This document shows positions 7,853-16,201 of a stretch of 64,000 nt of DNA, piece by piece. Origin of the DNA: CAYRHN01 sp964424115 (GTDB lineage Bacteria; Chloroflexota; Anaerolineae; Anaerolineales; Anaerolineaceae); contig CAYRHN010000010.1 of NCBI GenBank assembly GCA_964424115.1, forward strand, positions 1-64,000, written 5' to 3'. A program made the position numbers and the translations under genes. The notes under the pieces are model-generated. The model had not been told where the DNA came from and did not search any database. It saw only the letters and a list, made by a program, of their open reading frames with translations. The first letter of the stretch is position 1. Each line of letters starts with the position of its first letter.

Positions 7853-8803
7853 TTATTTTACTTCGAATAGGCGCAGAAAAACCACCCCGCCGAGGATCAA
7901 CAGGCTTCCGGCGATCTGCATGCCATCCAGCCGTTCACCCAGCAAGAAGAAGGCGGTCACTGCTGTGAAGGCTGGTTCGATGGTCACGATCAGGTTGGCA
8001 ATGCTGGAGGGTAGGTAGGTGAGGCTGACATTATACAGGCCAAACCCCATCACGGTGGGCACGGCGGCCAGCGCGAAAAGCACCAGCCAGCCCGCCAGAG
8101 AGTCCTGCAACCAGAACATCTCAGCTGGGGTTTTGGCGGTTCCAGGCAAAACGTCGCCCGCCAGCAGGTTGTAAGCCAGCAGGAATAGCGCGGCGAAGGC
8201 AAAGGTGTAGATGAGGGTCGTCCAGGGGTTCAAGCCGCGTTGCGAGGCAGACCGTCCCATCAGGCTGTAAATGGCATACATCAACCCGGCCATGATCCCA
8301 GCCAGGATGCCTGGCAGGTTGGCCCCGGTACCCCCAGGAAGCAGCACTCCCGAGACCAGCACGCATCCCCCCAGGCAGAGCAGGATGGCGCCGACCTTGA
8401 CCCAGCTCATCTTCTCTTTGAGCAGCCACCAACCCAGCAGGGCTGTAAAAGCTGCCGAGCAGTACACCAACACCGTGGAGATGGCTGCTCCGGTCAGTGC
8501 AACCGAGAGCGTCCAAAAAGAGTTGAAAAAAGACAGGGCCAGTCCGTACAGGCACAGGTAGCCCAGGTGTTTCCTGGGGAGACGTAGCATCGCCGGACGG
8601 AGGATGCCCAGGGCGACCAGGAGGGTTAATACTACAAATAGATCGCGCCAGAAGGCAAGCACCAGGGCGGGCAGGCGGTATGTTTCGGTCAGGTAGCGGA
8701 TGAAGATGGCTGTGGTGGATAAAAAGGCCGCGGCGGCCAGGGCGATCAGGTAGCCGCGTGAGGTATGGCTGGGGGGTGTGGCTGGCTGGGATGGTGTGGA
8801 CAT
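7853..8803 (-). CDS. EamA/DMT-family transporter
   Basis: Integral membrane transporter of the drug/metabolite superfamily: two EamA repeats giving about ten transmembrane helices over 316 residues. Typical marks are the N-terminal helix ending AIFIRYLTE, the end-of-repeat motifs FTALLGWWLLKEKMSW and FTAVTAFFLLGERLDG, and Gly-rich helix LSGVLLPGG-like stretches. Such proteins export amino acids, nucleobases or other small metabolites; the substrate cannot be assigned. The ATG is preceded only by GGAACC, a weak site. A second, distant paralogue is at 16202-17047. Confidence 0.9.
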   Translation of the reverse strand: MSTPSQPATPPSHTSRGYLIALAAAAFLSTTAIFIRYLTETYRLPALVLAFWRDLFVVLTLLVALGILRPAMLRLPRKHLGYLCLYGLALSFFNSFWTLSVALTGAAISTVLVYCSAAFTALLGWWLLKEKMSWVKVGAILLCLGGCVLVSGVLLPGGTGANLPGILAGIMAGLMYAIYSLMGRSASQRGLNPWTTLIYTFAFAALFLLAYNLLAGDVLPGTAKTPAEMFWLQDSLAGWLVLFALAAVPTVMGFGLYNVSLTYLPSSIANLIVTIEPAFTAVTAFFLLGERLDGMQIAGSLLILGGVVFLRLFEVK

Positions 8804-8851
8804 TTTGGTTCCGTTAGTAGGTTGAGATCATCGACTGTATGGTGGTCCTGA

Positions 8852-9619
8852 TTATGGCCGAATTGCAGAGATGAGGAAACGATGGCTGGTCAGGTGTAGG
8901 CCGCCTTCGGATTGCATGAGCCGGTAGATATGGAAGAGTTTTTCCCGTTCCGCCCGGATGTCAAAATCCGGGATTTGCCAGGGGATGATCTTCAAATAGA
9001 ACGCCACCGCCCCAATGTCCCTGAACCAGGTGCGTGGAAATTCCTCCTGCGCCATTTTAATGGAGAACCCCGCTGACTCCAGTTCGGCCCGGGCATAATC
9101 CAATGTCCAATGGGCATAGGAAACCGACGGCACCTCCTGCAGCAATTCATTCAGACGGTAGCAATCGCGCGCCCCAACCTGTTGGGTGAGGAAGATGCCC
9201 CCGGGTCGGAGGATGCGCCGCACCTCCTGCGCGTTGTAAGACTCGTGGCGGTTGATCACCAGGTCAAATTGCTCATCTTCAAATGGAAGCTCGTCATCCG
9301 AGGTGTGATGAGCTACGCGCACGCCAAACGGCTCTAACCGGGCTTTTGCAACTGGCAAATTGGGCGGATAGCCTTCGGTGGCGCAGGTGAACGCCGGCAG
9401 GGGGCAATCCTCCTGCAGGCCGGCCAGGAATTCGCCGCCCCCGGTTCCCATGTCCAGCATGGAGCGAGCAGATCTCATTTGCCCCAACACCAGGTCGCGG
9501 TAGTTCCAGGAGGGTGATTCTTCGCTCCAGCGGTCATGCAGGATAGAAAAATCCCAGCCGGAGAAGGACAGGGCTTCGGCTTCTGTAAGCAGTTGATCAA
9601 ATGAGGGGTCTTGGATCAT
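8852..9619 (-). CDS. SAM-dependent methyltransferase (class I)
   Basis: A 255-residue Rossmann-fold methyltransferase. Motif I is MLDMGTGGGEFL near residue 57, with the acidic end of strand 2 in ATEGYPPN, motif III/IV DLVINRHESYNAQEV and the post-motif RILRPGGIFLTQQVG. This matches the methyltransferase domain 11 group, small-molecule or RNA enzymes that usually lie next to their own regulator. Here it follows the winged-helix regulator gene by 9 bases on the same strand, so the pair is likely co-expressed. The acceptor is unknown. Confidence 0.88.
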   Translation of the reverse strand: MIQDPSFDQLLTEAEALSFSGWDFSILHDRWSEESPSWNYRDLVLGQMRSARSMLDMGTGGGEFLAGLQEDCPLPAFTCATEGYPPNLPVAKARLEPFGVRVAHHTSDDELPFEDEQFDLVINRHESYNAQEVRRILRPGGIFLTQQVGARDCYRLNELLQEVPSVSYAHWTLDYARAELESAGFSIKMAQEEFPRTWFRDIGAVAFYLKIIPWQIPDFDIRAEREKLFHIYRLMQSEGGLHLTSHRFLISAIRP

Positions 9620-9628
9620 CGTCGCGCC

Positions 9629-9964
9629 TCAGTCTGGAAGTAAGTTTAATATTTGCTGAAGACTGCGTTTGTAATCTTGATAAGCTTTCCGGCCGTGGAA
9701 GGTCAGGCGCAAGGTGGTTTGGGGGCGCTTGCCGTTGAAGGTCTTCTCAACCTCTACATAGCCTGCCTCTTCCAGCCTGGCCAAGTGCGCAGAAAGGTTT
9801 CCCCAGGTCAGTCCGGTGGCGCGCATCAAGAAGACGTAATCGGCGCTTTCCAGCACATCCAGGTGGGTCAGGATTAACAGGCGGGCCGGTGCGTGGATCA
9901 GCGGATCAAGGCTGTCCAGCAATTGGTTCAGAGGGCGGGGATCAGGATCGGGATTCATAATCAT
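9629..9964 (-). CDS. Small winged-helix regulator (HTH_34/PF13601-like)
   Basis: A 111-residue DNA-binding protein with an ArsR/MarR-like winged helix and no sensor cysteines. The core reads LIHAPARLLILTHLDVLE, then the recognition helix GLTWGNLSAHLARLEEAGYV and the wing KTFNGKRPQTTLRLT. The family is known for short dimeric repressors controlling adjacent genes. A near-perfect palindrome at 9972-10004 sits just before the gene, next to a TATAAT box, which suggests autoregulation together with the methyltransferase and perhaps the genes after it. It is related to the regulator at 43742-44035, which shares the NLxAHLxxLEEAGYxxVxKTF pattern. Confidence 0.87.
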   Translation of the reverse strand: MIMNPDPDPRPLNQLLDSLDPLIHAPARLLILTHLDVLESADYVFLMRATGLTWGNLSAHLARLEEAGYVEVEKTFNGKRPQTTLRLTFHGRKAYQDYKRSLQQILNLLPD

Positions 9965-9971
9965 TTTGTTT

Positions 9972-10011
9972 TACAAATAACTTTGTAATTCAAAGTAGTT
10001 TGTATATTATA
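9972..10011 (-). promoter_or_regulatory. Promoter -10 box with palindromic operator
   Basis: On the minus strand a TATAAT box (10011-10006) is followed at once by a palindrome, arms 9991-10004 and 9972-9985, 12 of 14 positions complementary with a 5-base spacer. The central core, 9980-9996, reads ACTTTGTAATTCAAAGT on the plus strand. No good -35 box is seen. Binding here would block the start of transcription of the regulator gene. The core matches the operator at 43135-43151 in 12 of 17 positions. Confidence 0.65.
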
Positions 10012-10633
10012 CTACCAATTCTTGAATATCCTCTAACCGGTGAAAAATCTCATCAGGTTGGAGGGGAAGAAAAGCCTCCAGGTGAGTATATCCCCAGGCA
10101 ACTGCTCCAAAGGGGATGCCAGCTTTCCGGGCGGCATCCAGGTCGCGCAGCTCGTCCCCAATGCACAGGGCTTGTCTGGCGGGCAGGCCGCTCCGCTGCA
10201 AAATGGCGCGGTATTTCGCCTGCTTGCCAAAAATAGATACCCCAAAGGCGGTGTCCTGGAACAGGGCAAAGGATCGTTCGCCCAACACCTGCTTTGCATT
10301 GTCGCGCGCGTTGGTGGTCACCAATGCCAGCCGCATTCCTCTATTCGCCAACTGCTCCAGCACCGTTTCCACCCCTGCGAAGGGGCGGATTTGGTCGATC
10401 TGGCGCGCCATCTCCTGACGTACATAGCGAGCAATGAAGGGGAATTTCCAGAACGGCACCTGGTGCTGTTGGAGGATCTTGCCTGCCCCGCTTCCACGGA
10501 GTTGTTCCACCTCCTCCCCGGTCAATTCTTCAAAGTGAAAGTGTTCAGCCACCTGACCCATGATCCCCAACACCCATGGGTAGGTATCTGCCAGGGTGCC
10601 GTCGAAGTCAAAGATCAGCAGGCGATATTTCAT
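10007..10633 (-). CDS. HAD-family phosphatase (phosphoglycolate phosphatase-like)
   Basis: Haloacid dehalogenase hydrolase of 208 residues. Motif I is FDFDGTLADT with the nucleophile Asp and general acid Asp, motif II is LVTTNARDN, the Lys motif is near the ILQRSG segment, and motif IV is CIGDELRDLDAARKAG with the Mg-binding acids. A cap of the helical C1 type (about 15-85) fits Gph/PGP-like phosphatases acting on small phosphate esters. The ATG overlaps the stop of the upstream acetyltransferase gene by 4 bases (ATGA), a sign of translational coupling. The exact substrate is unknown. Confidence 0.92.
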   Translation of the reverse strand: MKYRLLIFDFDGTLADTYPWVLGIMGQVAEHFHFEELTGEEVEQLRGSGAGKILQQHQVPFWKFPFIARYVRQEMARQIDQIRPFAGVETVLEQLANRGMRLALVTTNARDNAKQVLGERSFALFQDTAFGVSIFGKQAKYRAILQRSGLPARQALCIGDELRDLDAARKAGIPFGAVAWGYTHLEAFLPLQPDEIFHRLEDIQELVV

Positions 10634-11538
10634 GCGGACGGGTAATCCTTACGGAAGATCAATGCCTTTTGGGTTACCTTGAACCCGACGTTCTCATAGA
10701 GGTCAAAAGCCGTATTGCGATAGTCGTCGGTGTGGACGAACAGCCGCCGTGCACCGTGTGCCTGCAGTCTGCGCAATCCCTCGCACAGGATCGTCCGTCC
10801 CAGGGCGTTCTTACGGTAATCGGCATGACAACCAAGCGGTTCCACTGCTCCGCCTACCTCGTTTAACCAGCACACGCAAAACGCCACCAGGCGACCTTGC
10901 TCATCCTCGGCCACCAAATCAATATCGGAAATATAGTCGGGCTGCTGGAACGTGCGCTCTCGCCATTCTAGAGTCATGTTCTTCGTTTCGAAGACCTCAC
11001 GGTGCAGATTGACATACTCCTGTGCCTCGTTATTATGTAGTGGGCGAATGGTCACCCCTTTGGGTAGGCGGTAGGCAGGTACCGGTTCGTCCGCCGGGCG
11101 CTCCATCAGCACCTGCGACCAGGAGTCCTCGCCAAGATCAGCCTGGCAGGCAAATCCAATCGCTTCGAGGGCTGCGATGCGTGCTGGTTGACTGGCAAAA
11201 GCGCTGATAAACCAGCATGGCAGGCCGTAGGGCGTCCCCCGGATGGCTTTGGCGCGTTCGTCCGCCCATGTCAGGATGCGTGGAAGCAACTCGCTTTCTG
11301 CCTGGGGGTCGCAGATATAATCGATCATCCAGAAGGGCGTTTGCATGACCGACCATCCCGCCAGTCGGCCGCGATTATCTTCCCACAGGCCAATATTAAG
11401 AGGATCGTCGAGAGCCCAGGAACTCAGCCTGTAGGGCAGGTCAATACAATGCAAATGAAGGTCGGGGTGAGCCTGCGCCAGCGCCTGCATGGCAGGTTGG
11501 TCACCCGGCCCGGAATAGGGCTTGAGGTTATATTTCAT
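10630..11538 (-). CDS. GNAT-family N-acetyltransferase
   Basis: Acetyltransferase of about 302 residues with an N-terminal degenerate half (about 1-140) and a C-terminal GNAT domain. The acetyl-CoA loop region is seen in EPLGCHADYRKNALGRTILC, followed by ARRLFVHTDDYRNTAFDLYE and VGFKV, typical of the family. I start it at 11538 because AAAGGCAT lies just before this ATG; an in-frame start at 11577 has no such site. It is the first gene of a leftward pair with the HAD phosphatase. The substrate is not known. Confidence 0.88.
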   Translation of the reverse strand: MKYNLKPYSGPGDQPAMQALAQAHPDLHLHCIDLPYRLSSWALDDPLNIGLWEDNRGRLAGWSVMQTPFWMIDYICDPQAESELLPRILTWADERAKAIRGTPYGLPCWFISAFASQPARIAALEAIGFACQADLGEDSWSQVLMERPADEPVPAYRLPKGVTIRPLHNNEAQEYVNLHREVFETKNMTLEWRERTFQQPDYISDIDLVAEDEQGRLVAFCVCWLNEVGGAVEPLGCHADYRKNALGRTILCEGLRRLQAHGARRLFVHTDDYRNTAFDLYENVGFKVTQKALIFRKDYPSA

Positions 11539-11657
11539 AGATATGCCTTTATGCAGAGATTTGTTTGATTCTATCACAGCACACGTGATAAAATGGAATC
11601 AAGCAGGTGTTTTTTACAGGAGCCGGAAACCCCTGAGATCACCGGATAAGGAGAATT

Positions 11658-12521
11658 TTGAAAATCGTTACCGATGCTGCGGCTAATATTTCGCCCGATC
11701 AGGCGGCTGAGTGGGGGGTGGAAGTTGTTCCTTTCTATGTCCAATTCATGGATAAGACCTACCGGGATGGGGTGGATATCCAGCCTGGTGATCTCTACCG
11801 CTTATATTCGGAATATCCGGACCAATTCGTAGAAACCTCGCAGCCTGCGGTGGGGGACTTTATGAATGTGTACAACCGGATAGACGATGCGGAGGAGATC
11901 CTCTCCATTCATCTTTCATCTGGATTGAGTGGCACGTATTCTTCAGCAGCGCTGGCGGCAAGGATGTTGCCCGACAAAAAAGTGACCGTGGTTGATTCCC
12001 GCACGGTTGGGCCGGCGCTGGGTTGGATGGTGGAAACTGCCGTGAAAGGCGTTCAACGCGGGTGGAATAAAGATCGCATCTTGGAAGCCATCATGAAGGT
12101 GCGGGACAATACCATTACCATGGTAGCTTTCACCAATATGAAATACCTGATCCATTCCGGACGAGTCAACCACATCAAATCGATCATGGCTTCCATTCTG
12201 CATATCAAGCCGATCATTGGTATGGATTACCAGACTGGATTGTACAGCAACGCAGGCGTAGAAGTTACCCTCCGGCGGGTTGCGCATAAGATGGTCGGCA
12301 TCGTTCAGGAGCGCTTTGGCAGCCAAAAACTGCGACTTCAATTGATGCACGGTGATAACCTGGCTGGCGTTGCTGTGCTCAAAGGAATGGTTGAAGATAC
12401 GCTGAGCGGTGTCCAGGAAAAGTTGGTCCAGGTCACCCTTGTGCTGGGCGCGCATGCCGGTCCGACCGTCTTTGGGTTGGCGGCTGCTCCCCAGTCAATT
12501 TTTGACGAGTTGTTTGCCTAA
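11658..12521 (+). CDS. DegV-family fatty-acid-binding protein
   Basis: A 287-residue DegV (FakB-like) protein. The family binds one fatty acid and, in organisms with FakA, presents it for phosphorylation. The signature parts are IVTDAAANIS at the N-terminus, VETSQPAVGDFMNVY, the Ser-rich HLSSGLSGTYSSA loop that binds the carboxylate, and NMKYLIHSGRVNHIKS. It uses a TTG start with AAGGAGAATT in front. A neighbouring paralogue runs toward it (12518-13375) and the two overlap by 4 bases. No full FakA is visible nearby, but a DhaL-like fragment lies at 17.7 kb. Confidence 0.92.
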   Translation: MKIVTDAAANISPDQAAEWGVEVVPFYVQFMDKTYRDGVDIQPGDLYRLYSEYPDQFVETSQPAVGDFMNVYNRIDDAEEILSIHLSSGLSGTYSSAALAARMLPDKKVTVVDSRTVGPALGWMVETAVKGVQRGWNKDRILEAIMKVRDNTITMVAFTNMKYLIHSGRVNHIKSIMASILHIKPIIGMDYQTGLYSNAGVEVTLRRVAHKMVGIVQERFGSQKLRLQLMHGDNLAGVAVLKGMVEDTLSGVQEKLVQVTLVLGAHAGPTVFGLAAAPQSIFDELFA

Positions 12522-13375
12522 CGTTCTCCGTAGCCGCACAAGGCCACCGCACGGGGCCCGGTGTGGGTTCCCAACACGGGAGAGACGATCGAGATCAGTA
12601 ATTCCTTCGGGTGGTATTCTTTCTCCACCCTTTCAGCCAATGCCTGGGCTTCTTCAAGGGCATTGTTGTGCAGCACCATGATGTGCAGGGGGCGATTTAC
12701 GCCGACATACTTGAAGAATTCGCGGTACAGCCCTTCCAGGGCATCTTTGCGCGAACGAGCTGGAAAAGACGCCGCTACGGCTCCTGTGTTGGGCTTGACG
12801 TAGATAAGGGGCTTGATCTTTAGAACTGAGTTGAGCAGCTTGGCTGCTTCGCTGATCCGCCCACCTCTGGCAAGGAATTCGATCGTATCCAGAGAAATGA
12901 AGTAGGTCATATCTTCGCGCACTTTTTCCGCGGCCGCCAGCATGGCCTGGATATCCCCCCCAGCTTCGCGGGTGCGGGCTGCAGCGATCACCTGCCAGCC
13001 AATCCCCATGGAATTGCTCTTTCCGTCGTGGATGTGTACTGGCAGGTCAAAAACGGCGGCAGCCGTGCGCGCCGATTGGATGGTCCCGCTCATTGCGCTG
13101 CTGATGGTGACCACCAGGATCTCTTTTGCGCCTTTCTCGGCTGCACGCTGGTAAGCTTTCAAGAAATCATTGGGGGTGGGTTGGGATGTGGTGGGATGAT
13201 TCTTGTCCACCGGCAGGCGCTGGTAGAATTGCTCGGCGGTCATCTCAATTCCATCCAGAAATTGTTCATCTCCAAATATGATGGTCAAAGGTACTACGTC
13301 AATCTCGTATTGTTCAATCCAGGCTGCCGGGATGTCGCAGGTACTATCTGTAATCAGCGCAATCGAATGGGTCAT
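12518..13375 (-). CDS. DegV-family fatty-acid-binding protein
   Basis: Second DegV-family protein, 285 residues, with the canonical ALITDSTCDIP start, HPTTSQPTPNDFLKAY, the ligand loop TISSAMSGTIQSA, and DTIEFLARGGRIS. It is closer to textbook DegV than the convergent neighbour (STCD versus AAAN at the first motif), so the two probably bind different acyl chains. Expected role is lipid carriage for acyl-phosphate formation or lipid signalling, known from the FakAB system rather than from this sequence. The start lies before LIADSTC-like strand 1; no strong ribosome site other than AGGTGAATT is seen. Confidence 0.92.
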   Translation of the reverse strand: MTHSIALITDSTCDIPAAWIEQYEIDVVPLTIIFGDEQFLDGIEMTAEQFYQRLPVDKNHPTTSQPTPNDFLKAYQRAAEKGAKEILVVTISSAMSGTIQSARTAAAVFDLPVHIHDGKSNSMGIGWQVIAAARTREAGGDIQAMLAAAEKVREDMTYFISLDTIEFLARGGRISEAAKLLNSVLKIKPLIYVKPNTGAVAASFPARSRKDALEGLYREFFKYVGVNRPLHIMVLHNNALEEAQALAERVEKEYHPKELLISIVSPVLGTHTGPRAVALCGYGER

Positions 13376-13471
13376 TAATTCACCTGTAGCTAGTTTTTTA
13401 TCGATTGTATCTGATTATGGGACTTCTGTTAAGTGACTTGAGACATATTCAAATCCAATTCATAGGAAAAG

Positions 13472-13521
13472 TCTTATAAAAAACAACATGCGGAATTACG
13501 AATTGCATTCCGCATGTTGTT
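13472..13521 (-). terminator. Intrinsic terminator of the lipoprotein gene
   Basis: A perfect 15-bp stem (13482-13496 with 13507-13521) and a 10-base loop. On the minus strand it is followed by TTTTTTATAAG. It lies 18 bases beyond the stop of the 13539-13955 gene and also separates it from the DegV gene. Confidence 0.8.
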
Positions 13522-13538
13522 CGGGTGGGGATAAACTC

Positions 13539-13955
13539 TCACCTGGATGACAGGTCGATCTCAATGGAGGGATTGCCGTCCCAGGAAAGATTGCATCTGG
13601 TCAGAGAGGATGGAACGGGGCAGCCCAGGGCCATGGAACCGTCTTCCAACATCCCGCCCATAGTGCATGCGTAGGGAGCTCCGTCGTCCCCAACGATCAC
13701 CACCATGCCGTCGGTTTGCGCTTTTTGCAGTTGGTCAACCGGGAAGTCGCTCCCGTCCGCTTTTGCCAGGCTGATCAGGAGGATGGTGTAGCCCTCCGGC
13801 GGAGTGTTGCTGTGCACTTCCTGGACCAGCTGCGTCTTAACCAGCCGCAGGTCGCCAACCGAGGATTTGATCACCGTCTGGACAGGCGCTGCGCAGGCGC
13901 AAACGACCAGGAGCAGACAGATCATCAGGTTGGATATCGCAATGGATCTTTTCAT
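13539..13955 (-). CDS. Small predicted lipoprotein
   Basis: Secreted or membrane-anchored protein of 138 residues. The N-terminus MKRSIAISNLMICLLLVVCA is a signal peptide and C21 after VCA can serve as lipidated Cys, though the lipobox is weak. The mature part, about 115 residues, shows no family I recognise; it has beta-type segments (DLRLVKTQLV, YTILLISLAKADG, MVVIVGDDGAPYACT) and three Cys that could form a disulfide. I start at 13955; an upstream in-frame ATG at 14000 would add a non-hydrophobic leader. The gene is monocistronic with its own terminator. Confidence 0.7.
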   Translation of the reverse strand: MKRSIAISNLMICLLLVVCACAAPVQTVIKSSVGDLRLVKTQLVQEVHSNTPPEGYTILLISLAKADGSDFPVDQLQKAQTDGMVVIVGDDGAPYACTMGGMLEDGSMALGCPVPSSLTRCNLSWDGNPSIEIDLSSR

Positions 13956-14071
13956 AGTTCTGGATAATCCTTTTAGAGAATGGATGGGGAGTACAGGCAC
14001 ATTATAGCGGGGCAGGAGACCTTTGCTGGGCGAAATGGAAACGCTTTCCCTACGAAATGCCGGCTATTGGT

Positions 14072-16159
14072 CTATATCCGCGTGATCTTCCGCATAGTGC
14101 TTTGCAGATTCCCAAGGCGAATGGACAGGCCGTCAGCCATCCAGGCGGCTCCTGAACGGGGTTGGTCAAAACCCTCTACTGTGTAGCATGCTTCCATATC
14201 CAACCCGCGCAGGGTGAGATGAAGAGCCGGTGACGGATCGGGAAGATGGACGCGGAAGGCAAACAGCACGCCTTCGACGCGATCTTTGCTCATATATTGC
14301 ACTGCAGAATATCCGCCCTGTCCGGGGGAGAGCAGGCGGTATTGGTTGCCCTGTTGAATGATCCCGCGCACTGCCTTGTACTCGGCAATACACTGCCGCG
14401 CCAGGTTACGCTCGGCAGCTGTCCAATGGGTCAGATTGGCGCCGATCCCTAACGCGCCGCACATGCTGGCGTGAAAGCGGAATTGCAGCGGAACGGTCTC
14501 CTTTCCCATGTCTGTCACCCAGGCTTCCATTACATTGGCGGGAAAGAGGCGCGAGAAGCCGTCCTGGATGACCAGGCGGGCAGTCGCCTCAGTATTGTCG
14601 CTGACCCACACCTGATCAGCCAGACGCAGAATGCCCAGATCCGCCCGCCCTCCGCCGCCCGAGCAGGATTGCCAGATTACCTTCGGATGGCACGCGCGAA
14701 GTTCGCCCCACACCCGGTAGAGGCCTTGCACATAGCGCACCCACAGCTCACGCGGGTCTCCGGGGGCATCGCTCCAACCCGGTTCGCTGACATTTCGGTT
14801 CATATCCCACTTGATGAAGGTAATAGGGTTCTCGCGCAGGAGGGTGTCAATTTTTTCGATCAGATAATCCTGCACCTCCGGCCGTGCCAGGTTGAGGATA
14901 CACTGGTTGCGTCCCAGGCTGCGCGCGCGGGTTGGAAAGTGGATCACCCAATCCGGATGGGCGCGGTAAAGCTCACTGTCCGGGTTGGTCATTTCCGGCT
15001 CGATCCACAGTCCAAATTGCATTCCCAGGCGGTTGACTTCCCCGATCAGCGGCCTCAGCCCCTGCGGAAATTTGATCTCGTCCGGCCACCAATCGCCCAG
15101 CGCCGCGTGGTCGTCGCTGCGGCCGTGGAACCAGCCGTCATCCACAACAAATAATTCCACCCCGATCTCAGCAGCGATTCGCGCCAGCTCGATCTGCCCG
15201 GCTTCGGTCACGTTAAAGGTAGTGGCTTCCCAGGAATTGTACAGCACCTTGTGCAGCTCCGCGCCGTGTGGCAGCAGCTCGCCGCGGATATAGTCGTGCA
15301 TGGTGCGGCTGGCTGTGCCGAAGCCATTGGAAGTGTATCCGGCCAGGGCTGGCGGGGTGGAGAATTGCTCCCCCGGTTGGATTCGCCAGGCGAAATCCCA
15401 ATCATTCAAGCCAATGTGAATGCGGGTGGAATCAAAATCCGTCACCTCGGCAGTCAATTTCCAGTTGCCGCTCCAGGCCAAGGCGCCAAACCAGACCTCG
15501 CCGTGGTCTTCATCTGCGTCGCCGCGGTCAACTGCGAACCAGGGATTATGGTGGTGACTGGTGGTCAAGCGGCGGCTTTCCAGCACCTTCAATCCGTGGC
15601 TGAGCACTTCCTGGCGCAGATGAAATTCGTCAAACCAGCGGCCAGTGAGATGAGAGAGGTGGTAATGGATGCCGGGGGGCAGGTGCCACACGGCCGAGAA
15701 ACAGCGGGTGACCGTGATTTCCTGGCTGCCCAAATTATGAAGGGAGGTGGAACGCTCAATTAAATCTAATTCTTCGTATAGCCGATAATCCAACGTCAGG
15801 CAAAGGGGATACTGCGCATCCCGCAAGGTGATGCGCAACTGAGGGATCTTTCCTGGCAGGATCTCGGCTTTTTCGAACACCAGCACCAGGTCGCGCACCC
15901 CATCTGCAAAAGACACCAGAATATCTGGATCGGTATAATTCTTCCCGCCGTAGGGAACAAATTCTTCAGGGGTTAAGTGCTCGGTATCGTCGAATGCAGA
16001 CCATCCTTGCGGCGAGGGCGGCGGGGGGTAATCTTCCGCGTGGGGTAACCGTTTACCCCAATAACTGTGTACCAATTTGCCCGCAGGGTTCAAGCCGAAG
16101 GCATAGGCGGTGTGGGCGGTCTCGAGGATGTACAGAGGATCGGAATGCAAGATCGGCAT
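14072..16159 (-). CDS. GH36 alpha-galactosidase
   Basis: Glycoside hydrolase family 36 enzyme of 695 residues, a retaining alpha-galactosidase that removes terminal galactose from raffinose-type oligosaccharides. The N-terminal beta-sandwich (about 1-290) is followed by a TIM barrel with YNSWEATTF, VELFVVDDGWFHGR, FGLWIEPEMTNPDS, the nucleophile Asp in FIKWDMNR near 452 and the acid/base Asp in VWVSDNTEA near 518, then a C-terminal beta domain. Length and motifs are standard. There is no signal peptide, so it acts in the cytoplasm. AAGGAGTTAGAA precedes the ATG. The upstream EamA transporter gene (16202) is 42 bases away and could be co-transcribed. Confidence 0.95.
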   Translation of the reverse strand: MPILHSDPLYILETAHTAYAFGLNPAGKLVHSYWGKRLPHAEDYPPPPSPQGWSAFDDTEHLTPEEFVPYGGKNYTDPDILVSFADGVRDLVLVFEKAEILPGKIPQLRITLRDAQYPLCLTLDYRLYEELDLIERSTSLHNLGSQEITVTRCFSAVWHLPPGIHYHLSHLTGRWFDEFHLRQEVLSHGLKVLESRRLTTSHHHNPWFAVDRGDADEDHGEVWFGALAWSGNWKLTAEVTDFDSTRIHIGLNDWDFAWRIQPGEQFSTPPALAGYTSNGFGTASRTMHDYIRGELLPHGAELHKVLYNSWEATTFNVTEAGQIELARIAAEIGVELFVVDDGWFHGRSDDHAALGDWWPDEIKFPQGLRPLIGEVNRLGMQFGLWIEPEMTNPDSELYRAHPDWVIHFPTRARSLGRNQCILNLARPEVQDYLIEKIDTLLRENPITFIKWDMNRNVSEPGWSDAPGDPRELWVRYVQGLYRVWGELRACHPKVIWQSCSGGGGRADLGILRLADQVWVSDNTEATARLVIQDGFSRLFPANVMEAWVTDMGKETVPLQFRFHASMCGALGIGANLTHWTAAERNLARQCIAEYKAVRGIIQQGNQYRLLSPGQGGYSAVQYMSKDRVEGVLFAFRVHLPDPSPALHLTLRGLDMEACYTVEGFDQPRSGAAWMADGLSIRLGNLQSTMRKITRI

Positions 16160-16201
16160 TTCTAACTCCTTTTAAAATATCTTTGTTGTTAAAGTGTAAT
16201 C

